From Microvirga sp. ACRRW (GTDB lineage Bacteria > Pseudomonadota > Alphaproteobacteria > Rhizobiales > Beijerinckiaceae), in contig NZ_JAKRNJ010000007.1 of the NCBI RefSeq assembly GCF_022346925.1, forward strand, positions 62,001-126,000: DNA of 64,000 bases. The letters run 5' to 3'. Under the pieces are notes generated by a model, which was given only the letters and a program-made list of their open reading frames with translations, ran no database searches and was not told where the DNA came from. Shown piece after piece: positions 17,499 through 31,297 of this stretch (position 1 is the first letter of the stretch; every line of letters begins with the position of its first letter). Both the position numbers and the translations under genes were made by a program.

Positions 17499-17624
17499 TT
17501 AGCCCTGACGAGCCTTGTAGCGCTTCTGGGTCTTGTTGATGATGTAGACCCGGCCCTTGCGACGAACCAGCTGGTTGTCGCGGTGACGGCCGCGGATCGA
17601 CTTCAACGAGTTACGGATCTTCAT
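17499..17624 (-). CDS. rpmJ: 50S ribosomal protein L36
   Basis: A 41-residue basic protein, [18 protein letters not shown] ... [19 protein letters not shown], the alphaproteobacterial form of L36, which binds 23S rRNA in the large subunit. This version lacks the zinc-binding cysteines of the C+ form, which matters for zinc homeostasis. An AGGAGA ribosome-binding site lies just upstream. It follows tRNA-Val on the same strand by 44 bases and may be read from the same promoter. Confidence 0.96.
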   Translation of the reverse strand: MKIRNSLKSIRGRHRDNQLVRRKGRVYIINKTQKRYKARQG

Positions 17625-17668
17625 ATCCGGTCTCCTGCGGCCCTTCGGGAAGGCCGGAAAAAAGAAAA

Positions 17669-17743
<75 letters not shown>

Positions 17744-17836
17744 GGGAAACGGTGATGTTTGACGTCCCGTCTCGGCTGTGGGGGGCGATATACCCAGAAC
17801 TGGGCATATGCGCAAGTCATGATTGGCAACCTTTTT

Positions 17837-17908
17837 AGAGCATCGTGCGGAAAAGTGGTTCCGGTTTTCACTGACGTGGCCCTTCGGGTCCGCACCAGAC
17901 GATGCTCT
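17837..17908. repeat. GCATCGT palindromic repeat, copy 2
   Basis: Perfect 10-base arms AGAGCATCGT (17837-17846) and ACGATGCTCT (17899-17908) enclose GCGGAAAAGTGGTTCCGG and further paired sequence. It lies between tRNA-Val and cpdR and belongs to the same family as 17451-17495 and 40005-40053. Confidence 0.75.
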
Positions 17909-17943
17909 CCTTCAAAGAGAAGGCATCGGACCGGTCCGATGCC

Positions 17944-18300
17944 TTAGGCTGCCATCATTTTCTCGACTTCACTCACCAGATCGCGCAGGTGGAAAGGCTT
18001 CGAGAGCACCTTCGCATCCTTCGGAGCCTGGGAATCCGGGTTGAGGGCCACGGCGGCAAAGCCGGTGATGAACATGACCTTCATGTCCGGATCGAGCTCG
18101 GTGGCCCGGCGGGCCAGCTCGATGCCGTCCATTTCCGGCATGACGATATCCGTCAGAAGAAGCTCGAAGGGCTCCTCGCGCAGGCGGTTATAGGCGGAAA
18201 GGCCGTTGTCGAACGGGGCTACCTCATAGCCTGCGTTCTCCAGCGCCTTCACCAGAAAGCGCCGCATGTCGTTATCGTCTTCAGCAAGGAGGATCTTCAT
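17944..18300 (-). CDS. cpdR: Single-domain response regulator CpdR
   Basis: A 118-residue receiver domain with no output domain. The acidic pocket is EDD (7-9), the phosphorylation site Asp51 in LLLTDIVMPEMDG, then VMFITGF with the switch Thr, and Lys in LSKPF. The sequence matches CpdR, the adaptor that, when unphosphorylated, primes ClpXP for cell-cycle proteolysis in Caulobacter and rhizobia and is controlled by the CckA-ChpT phosphorelay. The gene stands alone, divergent from the amidohydrolase at 18474. Confidence 0.93.
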   Translation of the reverse strand: MKILLAEDDNDMRRFLVKALENAGYEVAPFDNGLSAYNRLREEPFELLLTDIVMPEMDGIELARRATELDPDMKVMFITGFAAVALNPDSQAPKDAKVLSKPFHLRDLVSEVEKMMAA

Positions 18301-18473
18301 CGGCTGCCAAGCCCCGAATCGTGGCGAATGAAATGATGCCTCTTCATGCCGCCTGAAGGGTAAATAACCCGTGAAAGAAGGACTGAAGCTCTCATGATAT
18401 TGTCATGGACAGACGCCGCCCGTGCCTTACACTACCGGCAAACGCCGATTTCTTTCCAGAACGACTGATTTTC

Positions 18474-19364
18474 ATGCGGCCAGCCATCGTCGACGAGTTC
18501 GATCCCCCCTTTGTCCTCAGCGAGCCCCCGGCGCAGACGATTCCCTTCGTCTTCAACGCTCCTCATGCGGGCGCCGTCTATCCCACCTCTTTCCTCGCCG
18601 CCTCGCGCCTCGATTCCGTGGCCCTACGCCGGTCGGAGGATGCCTATGTGGACGAGCTCTTCGCCGCGGTGACGGAGCTGGGCGCGCCCCTGATGGCCGC
18701 CCGCTTTCCCAGGGCCTATCTCGACCTCAACCGGGAGCCTTACGAGCTCGATTCCCGCATGTTCGACGGCAGGCTGCCGCCGTTTGCCAATACCCGCTCC
18801 ATGCGGGTGGCGGGCGGCCTCGGCACGATCCCGCGCATCGTCGCCGATGGACAGGAGATCTATCATTCACGGCTCTCCGTGGATGAGGCGCTGCACCGGA
18901 TCGAGTGGCTCTACAAGCCCTATCACCGGGCCCTGCGCCAGCTCCTGCGGCGCACGGGCGACCTGTTCGGCCATGCGATCCTCATCGATTGCCATTCCAT
19001 GCCCTCCTCCAGCGTGAGCCGGGACGATGGGATCAAGGCCGACATCGTTCTGGGGGACCGCTACGGCACCTCCTGCCATCCCCTGCTCATCGACCTCGTG
19101 GAAGCGGCCTTGCGGGGACGCGGCTATACGGTGGTGCGCAACAAGCCCTATGCGGGCGGCTTCATCACCGAGCATTACGGGGAGCCCGCCCTTGGCCGGC
19201 ATGCCTTGCAGGTGGAGATCAACCGGGCGCTCTACATGGACGAGCGCAGCATGGAGAAGAAACCGGGCTTCGAGGTGCTGGCGGACGATCTGGCCCAGGC
19301 CTTCATCCAGGTCATCGCCGATCTCGAAGGCGAATTCACGATCAAGCGCATCGCGGCGGAGTAG
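18474..19364 (+). CDS. N-formylglutamate amidohydrolase family protein (copy 2)
   Basis: A 296-residue FGase-family enzyme with VFNAPHAGAVYP, RAYLDLNREPYELDSRMF, ILIDCHSMPSSS (metal-ligand-type His) and the late NKPYAGGFITEHYG. It resembles true hut-type FGases more than copy 1 does, because it keeps the GGFIT and LQVEINRALYMDE segments. The reaction would be N-formylglutamate to formate plus glutamate. I chose the ATG at 18474; an in-frame ATG at 18405 would add 23 residues without clear conservation. No hut genes are adjacent. Confidence 0.87.
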   Translation: MRPAIVDEFDPPFVLSEPPAQTIPFVFNAPHAGAVYPTSFLAASRLDSVALRRSEDAYVDELFAAVTELGAPLMAARFPRAYLDLNREPYELDSRMFDGRLPPFANTRSMRVAGGLGTIPRIVADGQEIYHSRLSVDEALHRIEWLYKPYHRALRQLLRRTGDLFGHAILIDCHSMPSSSVSRDDGIKADIVLGDRYGTSCHPLLIDLVEAALRGRGYTVVRNKPYAGGFITEHYGEPALGRHALQVEINRALYMDERSMEKKPGFEVLADDLAQAFIQVIADLEGEFTIKRIAAE

Positions 19365-19529
19365 GCCTCGAAGTCGAGGCCCAGAAAAGAAAAAGGCCGC
19401 CGTTGCCAGCAGCCCGAAGTTTAGGGAGGAAACGCCCAAGAAGGGCAGCGAGACGGCGACGCCATCGCCATATCGCACTGCAATAATGACTTCGCGCTGC
19501 ACAATTTGCAAGGGCAAAATCCAAAAGTG

Positions 19530-20798
19530 CTATGCCTTGGATGCATGTCTGCTCGGATGCGGATCGATAGCCTTGAAATAAAAGAACAAGCTTAGCAGAA
19601 GCCAGCTGCCCAGGGCCGTGAACACGAGACGGTATCCCTCGGGTGAGTAACCGCCCGAGCTTGAGCGTCCCATCATGTCGATGAGCACGCCGGTGATGCT
19701 CTGGGACAGGAAGGCTCCGCCCATGGTGCCGATATTCATGAGCGTGATGCCTCTTCCCGTCAGGTGGACGGGGAATAGGGACTTCCCGTGCGAGGTGAGG
19801 ATCGGCGTGCAGGAGACGCTGAGGCCGAAGAGAACGAACCAGACCGAGATCAACGTGAGGTCCAGGGGCACGAAAACCAGGATCGCCATCATCAGGACGG
19901 CCATGGAGCCGCCGATGAGGACCGGCTTCCGATAGCTGCCCCAGAAACGGTCCATGGCGCCCCACAGGAACATGCCGCAGATCTGGGCCCCTGCCCCGAG
20001 GAACAGGATGCGCCCGCGCGTGGAAAGGTCCGCCCCATGCACATCTGTCAGCCAAGGCCCGCCCCAGAGACCGACGATGGAGACGAAGCAGGAATAGGTG
20101 GTGAGGTGCATGAAGAAGACCGACCGGAAGGACGGCACCTTCACGGCGGCGGCCACGCCCCGGAAGGCATCGGCCCAGCTCTCCCGCCCCTTGGCTGTGT
20201 CGGCATCCTTCGGCACCGCAACCACGATCACGAGGGCCAGAACCACGGTAATGGCGGCGACCGCCAGGAACGAGCCCCGCCAGCCGATGGCGGCGGCCGA
20301 GGCCGCCAAGGGCGCGGTGGCGGCAAGCGTCCCGAGATTGGCGCCGCCCATCTGAATGCTCGTGAGGCTGGCAAACCGCTCCGGCGGAAAGCGCCGCGCA
20401 TAGATCACCAGCGGGGCCATGAAGAAGGTGGAGCAGCCTAAGCCCATGAGAGCGCGGGCGGCAATGAGCATCGAGGCAGAGGGAGCAAGCGCGAACAGCC
20501 CCGTTCCGATGACAGCGATCACGGCGGTCGCGAGCATGATGCGTTTAGGGCCATAACGGTCGATGAGGATGCCTATGGGAATCTGCACCGCCGCGAAGGC
20601 GAAGAAGAAGGCGCTCGACAGAAGTCCCGTCTGCGTGGCGGAAAGAGACAGCTCATGGGCAAGGTCGGTCGCGATGACGCCGATGGAATTGCGCAGGAAT
20701 TGGCTGACCGCATAGAGCGCCACGAGCGAGGTGATGAGGAACAGAGCGGTCTCGGACCGGCTCGGGGCAACCTTGGCTGCAGAATCCATCGAACTCAT
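19530..20798 (-). CDS. Major facilitator superfamily transporter
   Basis: A 422-residue protein with twelve predicted membrane segments. The MFS signature is in the loop after TM2 (GILIDRYGPKRIML) and its counterpart in the second half. The start at 20798 has GAGGGGG immediately upstream; a second ATG at 20789 has better spacing and is an equal alternative. The substrate is unknown: the family resemblance is to organic-anion or metabolite carriers. It is divergent from the HisN-like gene. Confidence 0.86.
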   Translation of the reverse strand: MSSMDSAAKVAPSRSETALFLITSLVALYAVSQFLRNSIGVIATDLAHELSLSATQTGLLSSAFFFAFAAVQIPIGILIDRYGPKRIMLATAVIAVIGTGLFALAPSASMLIAARALMGLGCSTFFMAPLVIYARRFPPERFASLTSIQMGGANLGTLAATAPLAASAAAIGWRGSFLAVAAITVVLALVIVVAVPKDADTAKGRESWADAFRGVAAAVKVPSFRSVFFMHLTTYSCFVSIVGLWGGPWLTDVHGADLSTRGRILFLGAGAQICGMFLWGAMDRFWGSYRKPVLIGGSMAVLMMAILVFVPLDLTLISVWFVLFGLSVSCTPILTSHGKSLFPVHLTGRGITLMNIGTMGGAFLSQSITGVLIDMMGRSSSGGYSPEGYRLVFTALGSWLLLSLFFYFKAIDPHPSRHASKA

Positions 20799-20901
20799 GT
20801 CCCCCTCATGCCGCTGTTCACTTGCCGCGCGCACCACGCTTGATAAAAGCGAAGCGACAACAGGCCAAGGCCGCCTAAAGGTTAAAGAGGGACATCCGGG
20901 C

Positions 20902-21684
20902 ATGGGGCTCATCGACTTCACGCATTTCGTCAACGAGCTTGCCACCTCGTCCGGCCAGGCGATCCTGCCATTCTTCCGCACGGCCATCGCGACGGAGGAC
21001 AAGTCCCGCGGCGGCGCCTTCGACCCGGTAACGGAGGCCGACAGGGCCGCTGAAGTCACCATCCGTAATCTCATCAAGCGCAGCTTCCCCACCCACGGCA
21101 TCATTGGCGAGGAGTTCGGCTCGGAGAACGAGAACGCGGATTACGTGTGGGTGCTCGATCCCATCGACGGCACCCGCGCCTTCATCGCGGGCCTGCCGAC
21201 CTGGGGCACGCTGATCGGCCTCACCTACAAGGGCCAGCCTGTCTTCGGCATGATGCATCAGCCCTTCACCGGCGAGCGCTTCTTCGGCGATGGTGGCAGC
21301 GCCACCTATCGCGGCCCCGGCGGCGAGCGCAAGCTCATGACGCGCCGCTGCGCTTCGCTGAAAGACGCGGTGATTTCCACCACGAGCCCGCGCATTTTCT
21401 CAGGCGACGATCTGCGCGCCTACGACCGTGTGGAGAGCGTCGCGCGCCTCGCCCGCTATGGCTGCGATTGCTATGCCTATTGCATGCTGGCTGCAGGCCA
21501 TATCGACTTGGTCGTGGAATCGGGCCTCAAGCCCTATGACATCGCCGCACTCGTTCCGATTATCGAAGGCGCGGGCGGCATCGTCACCACCTGGGACGGT
21601 GAATCAGCCGCCAATGGCGGGCGCATCGTCGCTGCGGGCGACCGCCGGGTCCACGCCGCCGCCGTCGAGCTGCTCAGCCGATAA
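20902..21684 (+). CDS. hisN: Inositol monophosphatase family; probable histidinol-phosphatase
   Basis: A 260-residue Mg2+-dependent phosphatase with all the metal-site motifs: DPVTEAD (41-47), GEE (69-71), DPIDGT (86-91) and the late GLKPYDIAAL. The close match to alphaproteobacterial HisN sequences suggests dephosphorylation of L-histidinol phosphate in histidine biosynthesis, but inositol-phosphate or nucleotide-type substrates cannot be excluded. The start at 20902 gives the family length. Its 3' end overlaps the convergent hydrolase gene by 81 bases. Confidence 0.83.
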   Translation: MGLIDFTHFVNELATSSGQAILPFFRTAIATEDKSRGGAFDPVTEADRAAEVTIRNLIKRSFPTHGIIGEEFGSENENADYVWVLDPIDGTRAFIAGLPTWGTLIGLTYKGQPVFGMMHQPFTGERFFGDGGSATYRGPGGERKLMTRRCASLKDAVISTTSPRIFSGDDLRAYDRVESVARLARYGCDCYAYCMLAAGHIDLVVESGLKPYDIAALVPIIEGAGGIVTTWDGESAANGGRIVAAGDRRVHAAAVELLSR

Positions 21685-22677
21685 CCCGAGTGCTTCGAGA
21701 TCGGGCTTCTGCTCGAACACCCGGTCAGGCGTTCCGGGAACGAACGCATCGAAGGCTGCCCAGAACTGCTCGCGCAATTCGTCGCGTTCCATGAGGATCT
21801 CGTGGCGCGCGCCGGGGATCACGATGGCATGGCCTGCTTTCAGCCGTGCCGCGAAGCGCTCGGTTGCTGGTGTCGCGCAGACCGGATCTTCCCCCGCCGC
21901 GATGATGAGCGTCGGCAGGCGAATTTTCAGCGCGTAGTTCGGCGCGGTGAAGCACTTCATGAAGCGGAAAGCGGCATCCATCCATGCCACCGTCGGCGCG
22001 CCGATGGCGCCCGGCCCGATGGCGGTCGCGGCATCGGCATTGCGGGCATAGCGCGCCGGATCACTCGTGAGGCGGTTGCCCTTGAACGGCAGTGTCGAGA
22101 TCGACGTTTCGCCGCCGCCCGGCACGAACATCTTGCCGAACCCAAGCAGTCTCAAGAAGCGCGCAAGGAAAGTCGCGCCGCCCGTACGCTTGACGAGGGA
22201 GAGCGCGATCATCGGCGTGGTGGTCACCAGCCGGCGGAAGGGGAGCCAGCTTTCATAGGCCGCGTTCAGCGCAATCGCTCCGCCCATGGAATGCGCGAGC
22301 GCAAAGTGCGGCTCGGGCATATGCGGCATCAGAATCTGATCGCGCACGGCCTCGATGTCATGCCGGTAATCGGCGAAGCGCCGCACGTGGCCCTTGCGCG
22401 GGTTCTTCACCTGCCGCCCTGAGAGCCCCTGCCCGCGCCAGTCGAAGGTCACGACCGCAAAGCCACGCTTCAAGAGATCGCTCACCGTCTCGAAATATTT
22501 CTCGATGAACTCCGCGCGGCCGTGCAGCACGCAGACCGTGCCCTTGGGCTGATCGGTCTCAGGCATCCAATAGGCGACGCGCAGGGCGATGCCGTCGGCG
22601 GTGGTGATGCTGGTGAGCACCGGCTCGCCGGGCACGGGATTGTCGGGGGTGGGGAAGAATTCCACGGCAGGTCTCAT
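21604..22677 (-). CDS. Alpha/beta hydrolase, monoacylglycerol-lipase-like
   Basis: A 357-residue Hydrolase_4 (serine aminopeptidase S33 / lysophospholipase-like) protein. It shows CVLHGRAEFIEKYFE, the strand VVTFDWRGQGLSGR, the nucleophile elbow AHSMGG (Ser130), an acid in IAAGEDPVC and His in PGARHEILMERDE. A lysophospholipase or monoacylglycerol lipase activity is likely by family. I took the ATG at 22677 because the 36 upstream residues are not family-like. The last 26 codons overlap the 3' end of hisN on the other strand. Confidence 0.87.
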   Translation of the reverse strand: MRPAVEFFPTPDNPVPGEPVLTSITTADGIALRVAYWMPETDQPKGTVCVLHGRAEFIEKYFETVSDLLKRGFAVVTFDWRGQGLSGRQVKNPRKGHVRRFADYRHDIEAVRDQILMPHMPEPHFALAHSMGGAIALNAAYESWLPFRRLVTTTPMIALSLVKRTGGATFLARFLRLLGFGKMFVPGGGETSISTLPFKGNRLTSDPARYARNADAATAIGPGAIGAPTVAWMDAAFRFMKCFTAPNYALKIRLPTLIIAAGEDPVCATPATERFAARLKAGHAIVIPGARHEILMERDELREQFWAAFDAFVPGTPDRVFEQKPDLEALGLSAEQLDGGGVDPAVARSDDAPAIGG

Positions 22678-22795
22678 GAGAAGGCTATTGCATTCATATA
22701 GGGCGCTTTCGCCCCATGAGGCGAGCCTCTTGAACGGAAACCTATCTATTCCCATTTCGTGGTTGTGGCGGCCAATCGGCGTCACGCTTCCCGGA

Positions 22796-22855
22796 CCCAG
22801 CCTTTGAAAGGTGGGCCCACTGAAAACTGCATGTTGCTTCTAAGGAGAATATGCC
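22796..22855 (+). promoter_or_regulatory. ROSE-type RNA thermometer of hsp20
   Basis: The leader ends in a hairpin at 22829-22854: GCATGTTGCTTCT pairs with AGGAGAATATGC, leaving the G after GCATGTT unpaired. The TTGCT opposite AGGA of the ribosome-binding site is the hallmark of ROSE elements. An upstream hairpin (CCCA 22796-22799 with TGGG 22812-22815, and an inner CCTT/AAGG) fits the multi-stem plan. The stem should melt at high temperature and free the ribosome-binding site. Confidence 0.8.
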
Positions 22856-23314
22856 ATGCGTCAGTTCGATCTTGCTCCGCTTTACCGCAACACGGTCGGT
22901 TTCGACCGTCTCTTCTCGATGCTCGACCAGATGGTCGGCGTCGACGCGGCCCCGAGCTACCCGCCCTACAATATCGAGCGCACCGGCGAGAATGCCTATC
23001 GCATCTCTGTCGCGGTCGCCGGCTTTACCGAGCAGGACCTCACCATCGAGGTGAAGGAAAACACCCTCTCCGTGCGCGGCGAGAAGAAGCCCAACGAAGA
23101 GCGCAAGGCTGAAGTGCTCCATCAGGGCATCGCGGCCCGCAGCTTCGACCGGCGCTTCCAGCTGGCCGACGGCGTCCAGGTGACGGGGGCCAGCCTTGAG
23201 AACGGCCTGCTCCACCTCGACCTCGTGCGCGAGACCCCCGAGGCCAAGAAGCCGAAGCTCATCCCGATTTCGTCCAACGGCTCTCAGGCCATCGAGGCCA
23301 AACGGGCTGCTTGA
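22856..23314 (+). CDS. Small heat-shock protein, Hsp20/IbpA family
   Basis: A 152-residue class A alphaproteobacterial small Hsp. It starts MRQFDLAPLYRNTVGFDRLF and has an alpha-crystallin domain at about 35-130 with YRISVAVAGFTEQDLTIEV and ASLENGLLHLDLV, where the usual A-x-x-x-n-G-v-L motif is recognisable. It acts as an ATP-independent holdase. A ROSE thermometer precedes it and a strong terminator follows, so it is a single-gene unit. The similarity is closest to rhizobial HspD/H-type proteins. Confidence 0.94.
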   Translation: MRQFDLAPLYRNTVGFDRLFSMLDQMVGVDAAPSYPPYNIERTGENAYRISVAVAGFTEQDLTIEVKENTLSVRGEKKPNEERKAEVLHQGIAARSFDRRFQLADGVQVTGASLENGLLHLDLVRETPEAKKPKLIPISSNGSQAIEAKRAA

Positions 23315-23340
23315 TAGCCCTCGCCAGAGCCCAGACATAA

Positions 23341-23379
23341 AAAGAGCGCCCCGGTTCGTCCGGGGCGCTTTCTTGTTTT
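23341..23379 (+). terminator. Intrinsic terminator of hsp20
   Basis: Perfect 9-base stem GCGCCCCGG (23346-23354) and CCGGGGCGC (23360-23368) with a TTCGT loop, followed by TTTCTTGTTTT. Confidence 0.92.
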
Positions 23380-23494
23380 GAAACCTGGTCCTGAATATCC
23401 CGCCGGGGCTGGAGGTGAATCCCCTTTGGTAAAAGGTCTCGTGAAGAGAGACATCGCGGGAGAATGCGGCAGGGTTAGGGCAAGGCGCGAAAGA

Positions 23495-24571
23495 TCACTC
23501 CGCCGCCTGCCGGGACGACGCCGCGCGGGCGATGTCGAGCACCTTGCGCACGTCCTCCTCCTGGGTCGCGAAGGAGAGGACGAGGCGGATCAGCGCCTCG
23601 CCCTGCCCCACCTTTTCAGTCGCAGGCAGGCTGAGTTCCGTCCAGGGGTGATAGAGCACGCCCGCATCCCGCAGGGCCTTGTCCATGGCCGCTGGGATGA
23701 TCGGGAAAACCTCATTGGCCTCAGTCGTCCAGGCCAGGCGCACGCCCGGCAGCTCGGCGAGCCCGTCCGAGAGGAGCTTCGCCAGCCGGTTGGCGTGGCG
23801 GGCATTGGCGTACCAATGGTCGCCGGCGAAATAGCCCTCGAACTGCGCCGAGATCAGGCGGCCCTTGGAGATGATCTGGCCCGCGCGCTTGGAGCGATAG
23901 TCCAGCGCCTCCGCGAGTTCAGGCTTGAACACCACGATGGCCTCGGCCATCAGGCAGCCGTTCTTGGTGCCGCCGAAGGAGAGGATGTCGACGCCCTGCT
24001 TCCAGGTCATTTCGGCGGGGGTGCAGCCGAGCGAGACGAGGGCATTCACGAAGCGCGCGCCGTCCATGTGGAAGGCGAGGCCATGCTCGCGGCAGACATC
24101 GCCCAGAGCCTTGATCTCATCGCGGTTGTAGACGAGGCCGCACTCGCTCACCTGCGAGATCGAGAGCGCCTTGGGCGGCATCTGCTTCACGGCCTTCGGC
24201 AGGCTCTTGAGATAGGCCGAGACGCTCTCAGCCGTGAGCTTGGCGCCGACGCCGGGAAGCCCCGCGAGCTTCGCCCCGTGCATGAAGAATTCCGGCGCGC
24301 CGCATTCATCGTCGATCACATGCGCCTCGCGATGGCAGACGCAGAGGCCGTAGGGCGGCACGGCGGAGGAGAGCGCCAGTGCGTTGGCCGCCGTGCCCGT
24401 GGTCACGAAGAACACCGAAACCTCGCGCTCGAAGATCTCGTTGAAGCGCGCCTTCACCCGCTTGGTGATCTCGTCGCCCCCATAGGCCGCCATTGCCCCG
24501 GCATTGGCCCCTGCGAGGGACTGCAGAACCTGAGGGCTGGCGCCCACGATGTTGTCGCTTGCGAAATTCAT
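23495..24571 (-). CDS. ltaE: Low-specificity L-threonine aldolase
   Basis: A 358-residue PLP enzyme of the beta-eliminating lyase / threonine aldolase family, splitting L-threonine (and allo-threonine) to glycine and acetaldehyde. Visible: FASDNIVGASPQV at the start, the cofactor-binding FVTTGTAANALAL (55-67), HMDGARFVNA with the PLP-pyridine Asp170, and the Schiff-base Lys203 in LSFGGTKNG. The length is typical. It stands alone, separated from gltB by a divergent 496-base leader region. Confidence 0.93.
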   Translation of the reverse strand: MNFASDNIVGASPQVLQSLAGANAGAMAAYGGDEITKRVKARFNEIFEREVSVFFVTTGTAANALALSSAVPPYGLCVCHREAHVIDDECGAPEFFMHGAKLAGLPGVGAKLTAESVSAYLKSLPKAVKQMPPKALSISQVSECGLVYNRDEIKALGDVCREHGLAFHMDGARFVNALVSLGCTPAEMTWKQGVDILSFGGTKNGCLMAEAIVVFKPELAEALDYRSKRAGQIISKGRLISAQFEGYFAGDHWYANARHANRLAKLLSDGLAELPGVRLAWTTEANEVFPIIPAAMDKALRDAGVLYHPWTELSLPATEKVGQGEALIRLVLSFATQEEDVRKVLDIARAASSRQAAE

Positions 24572-25067
24572 GAACCTCTCCTCGAAGGGGGAAACCTCCC
24601 CATCGGAGCCGACATGTCAAGGTCGTTGACCCTTCGGCTAAGACTTTCGTTTGGGCTTTCCAAAAATTACTTTTGTTACATTCCGAGTCGGCTGCTTGTA
24701 ACTTTTGTCTAAAATTTTTCTAAACCCTCTTGTGCGGTGCCATGAACTCTGGCACGTTGACCCCATTAGGACAGCCATGCTGTCCCATTTCGGGTGCCTG
24801 CACCCTCCCGCCTGAGGTTTTCTTGATGCTTCGCCAGACGCGAACGAAACGAGATACCACGAAAGCCGCCCGCAAAACGTGGGCGGGACGGGCGACTCTG
24901 GGCTGAAGACAGCCCAAAGGTGCCCGCGAGGTGCGGGCTCCCCTGCCGGACCCACCCCTCGACAACCCCGACAAGCGGCGGGCACTCCGGACGATCCTCT
25001 TATTCATCCGGCGGCCCGAAAACCGCCCTGAAGACTATTACAAGACGTTCGGATGTGAGGATCTGAG
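24572..25067 (+). other. Divergent region holding a structured gltB leader
   Basis: No gene is seen. From 24650 to 24722 the sequence is AT-rich and probably holds promoters. From 24737 to 25027 there are seven perfect hairpins in a row, transcribed towards gltB: 24737-24755, 24769-24785, 24792-24805, 24866-24886, 24900-24915, 24922-24938 and 25010-25027. This looks like a structured 5' leader RNA. It matches no riboswitch class I can recall. Confidence 0.55.
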
Positions 25068-29783
<4,716 letters not shown>

Positions 29784-29801
29784 GGAATTAAGGGGCAAAC
29801 G

Positions 29802-31223
29802 ATGGGTAAGGTCACAGGCTTTCTCGAATACGACCGGCAGGAGCAGAAGTATCAGCTCGCCGGTGAGCGCGTGCGCCACTTCCGCGAATTCACGCTGCCG
29901 CTCGACGACAACGATCTGAAGAAGCAGGCGGGGCGCTGCATGGATTGCGGCATTCCCTTCTGCCACGGGCCGACAGGCTGTCCGGTGCACAACCAGATTC
30001 CCGATTGGAACGATCTGGTCTGGCAGGGCGATTGGGCGGAGGCTGCCGCCAACCTCCACACGACCAACAACTTCCCGGAATTCACGGGACGCGTATGCCC
30101 CGCTCCGTGCGAGGAGGCGTGCACGCTGAACCTCGAGAACCAGCCTGTCACCATCAAGACCATCGAGCAGGCCATTGCCGACAAGGCGTGGGAGATGGGC
30201 TTCATCAAGCCCGAGCCCGCAGGCTTCTCGACGGGCAAGCGCGTCGCCATCATCGGCTCAGGGCCAGCGGGTCTCGCCGCCGCTCAGCAGCTCGCGCGTG
30301 CCGGTCACGACGTGCATGTGTTCGAGCGCCAGGCGAAGGCAGGCGGATTGCTGCGCTACGGCATTCCGGACTTCAAGATGGAGAAGTACCACATCGACCG
30401 TCGCGTGAAGCAGATGGAAGCCGAAGGCGTCACCTTCCATTGCGGCGTGAATATCGGCGTGGATCGCAGCTTCGCCTCGCTCCACAACGAATACGATGCG
30501 GTGCTGTTTGCTGGCGGCGCGGAAGATCCGCGCGATCCGAACCTGCCGGGGCAGGATCTCAAGGGCGTGCATAATGCGATGCCCTATCTCACCCAGGCGA
30601 ACCAGCGTGTCGGCGGTGAGGAAGTCACGGTTGAGCCGATCCTCGCAAACGGCAAGCACGTGGTCGTTATCGGCGGCGGCGACACGGCGTCGGACTGCGT
30701 CGGCACCGCGTTCCGCCAGGGCGCGCTTTCCGTCACGCAGCTCGACATTCGCCCCAAGCCTCCCGAGCGCGAGGACAAGCTCACCGTGTGGCCTTATTGG
30801 CCGACGAAGATGCGTACCTCCTCTTCGCAGGCCGAAGGCGCGGAGCGTGAGTTCCAGGCGGCGACGCTCGGCATCGTCGGCAAGAACGGCAAGGCTGTCG
30901 GCGTGCAATGCGCCCGTGTCGACGAAAAGCGCCAGCCGATTGCCGGTAGCGAGTTCGTGCTCAAAGCCGATCTCGTGTTCATCGCCATCGGTTTCGCAGG
31001 CTCGGTGAAGGAAGGTCTGCTGGAGCAATCCGGCGTCGCGATGGATCGGCGCGGCAATGTGGTTGCCGACGACAAGAGCTACAAGACCTCCAACGACAAG
31101 GTCTTCGTGGCGGGTGACATGCGCCGTGGCCAGTCGCTCGTGGTGTGGGCGATCCGCGAAGGCCGTCAGGCTGCGCGCGCCATCGACACATATCTCATGG
31201 GCGAGAGCACATTGCCGGTCTAA
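29802..31223 (+). CDS. gltD: Glutamate synthase (NADPH), small subunit
   Basis: A 473-residue FAD/NADPH oxidoreductase that feeds electrons to GltB. Its N-terminus carries the Cys cluster Cys46, Cys49, Cys54 and Cys60 ([11 protein letters not shown], then GCPVHN) for the 4Fe-4S centres, with more cysteines in CPAPCEEAC. The FAD-binding [10 protein letters not shown] and NADPH-binding [12 protein letters not shown]ossmann motifs follow. Length matches the family. It forms an operon with gltB and ends at a strong terminator. Confidence 0.97.
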   Translation: MGKVTGFLEYDRQEQKYQLAGERVRHFREFTLPLDDNDLKKQAGRCMDCGIPFCHGPTGCPVHNQIPDWNDLVWQGDWAEAAANLHTTNNFPEFTGRVCPAPCEEACTLNLENQPVTIKTIEQAIADKAWEMGFIKPEPAGFSTGKRVAIIGSGPAGLAAAQQLARAGHDVHVFERQAKAGGLLRYGIPDFKMEKYHIDRRVKQMEAEGVTFHCGVNIGVDRSFASLHNEYDAVLFAGGAEDPRDPNLPGQDLKGVHNAMPYLTQANQRVGGEEVTVEPILANGKHVVVIGGGDTASDCVGTAFRQGALSVTQLDIRPKPPEREDKLTVWPYWPTKMRTSSSQAEGAEREFQAATLGIVGKNGKAVGVQCARVDEKRQPIAGSEFVLKADLVFIAIGFAGSVKEGLLEQSGVAMDRRGNVVADDKSYKTSNDKVFVAGDMRRGQSLVVWAIREGRQAARAIDTYLMGESTLPV

Positions 31224-31242
31224 TCATCTTGCGTGGTTAAAC

Positions 31243-31286
31243 AAAAAGGCGGCCGATCCATCGGATCAGACCGCCTTTTTTATTTT
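31243..31286. terminator. Bidirectional terminator after gltD
   Basis: AAAAAGGCGG (31243-31252) pairs with CCGCCTTTTT (31271-31280), with an inner GATCC-ATC-GGATC stem. A-tract and T-tract flanks make it usable on both strands, serving gltD and the convergent SGNH gene. Confidence 0.92.
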
Positions 31287-31297
31287 GTAGAATTCGC

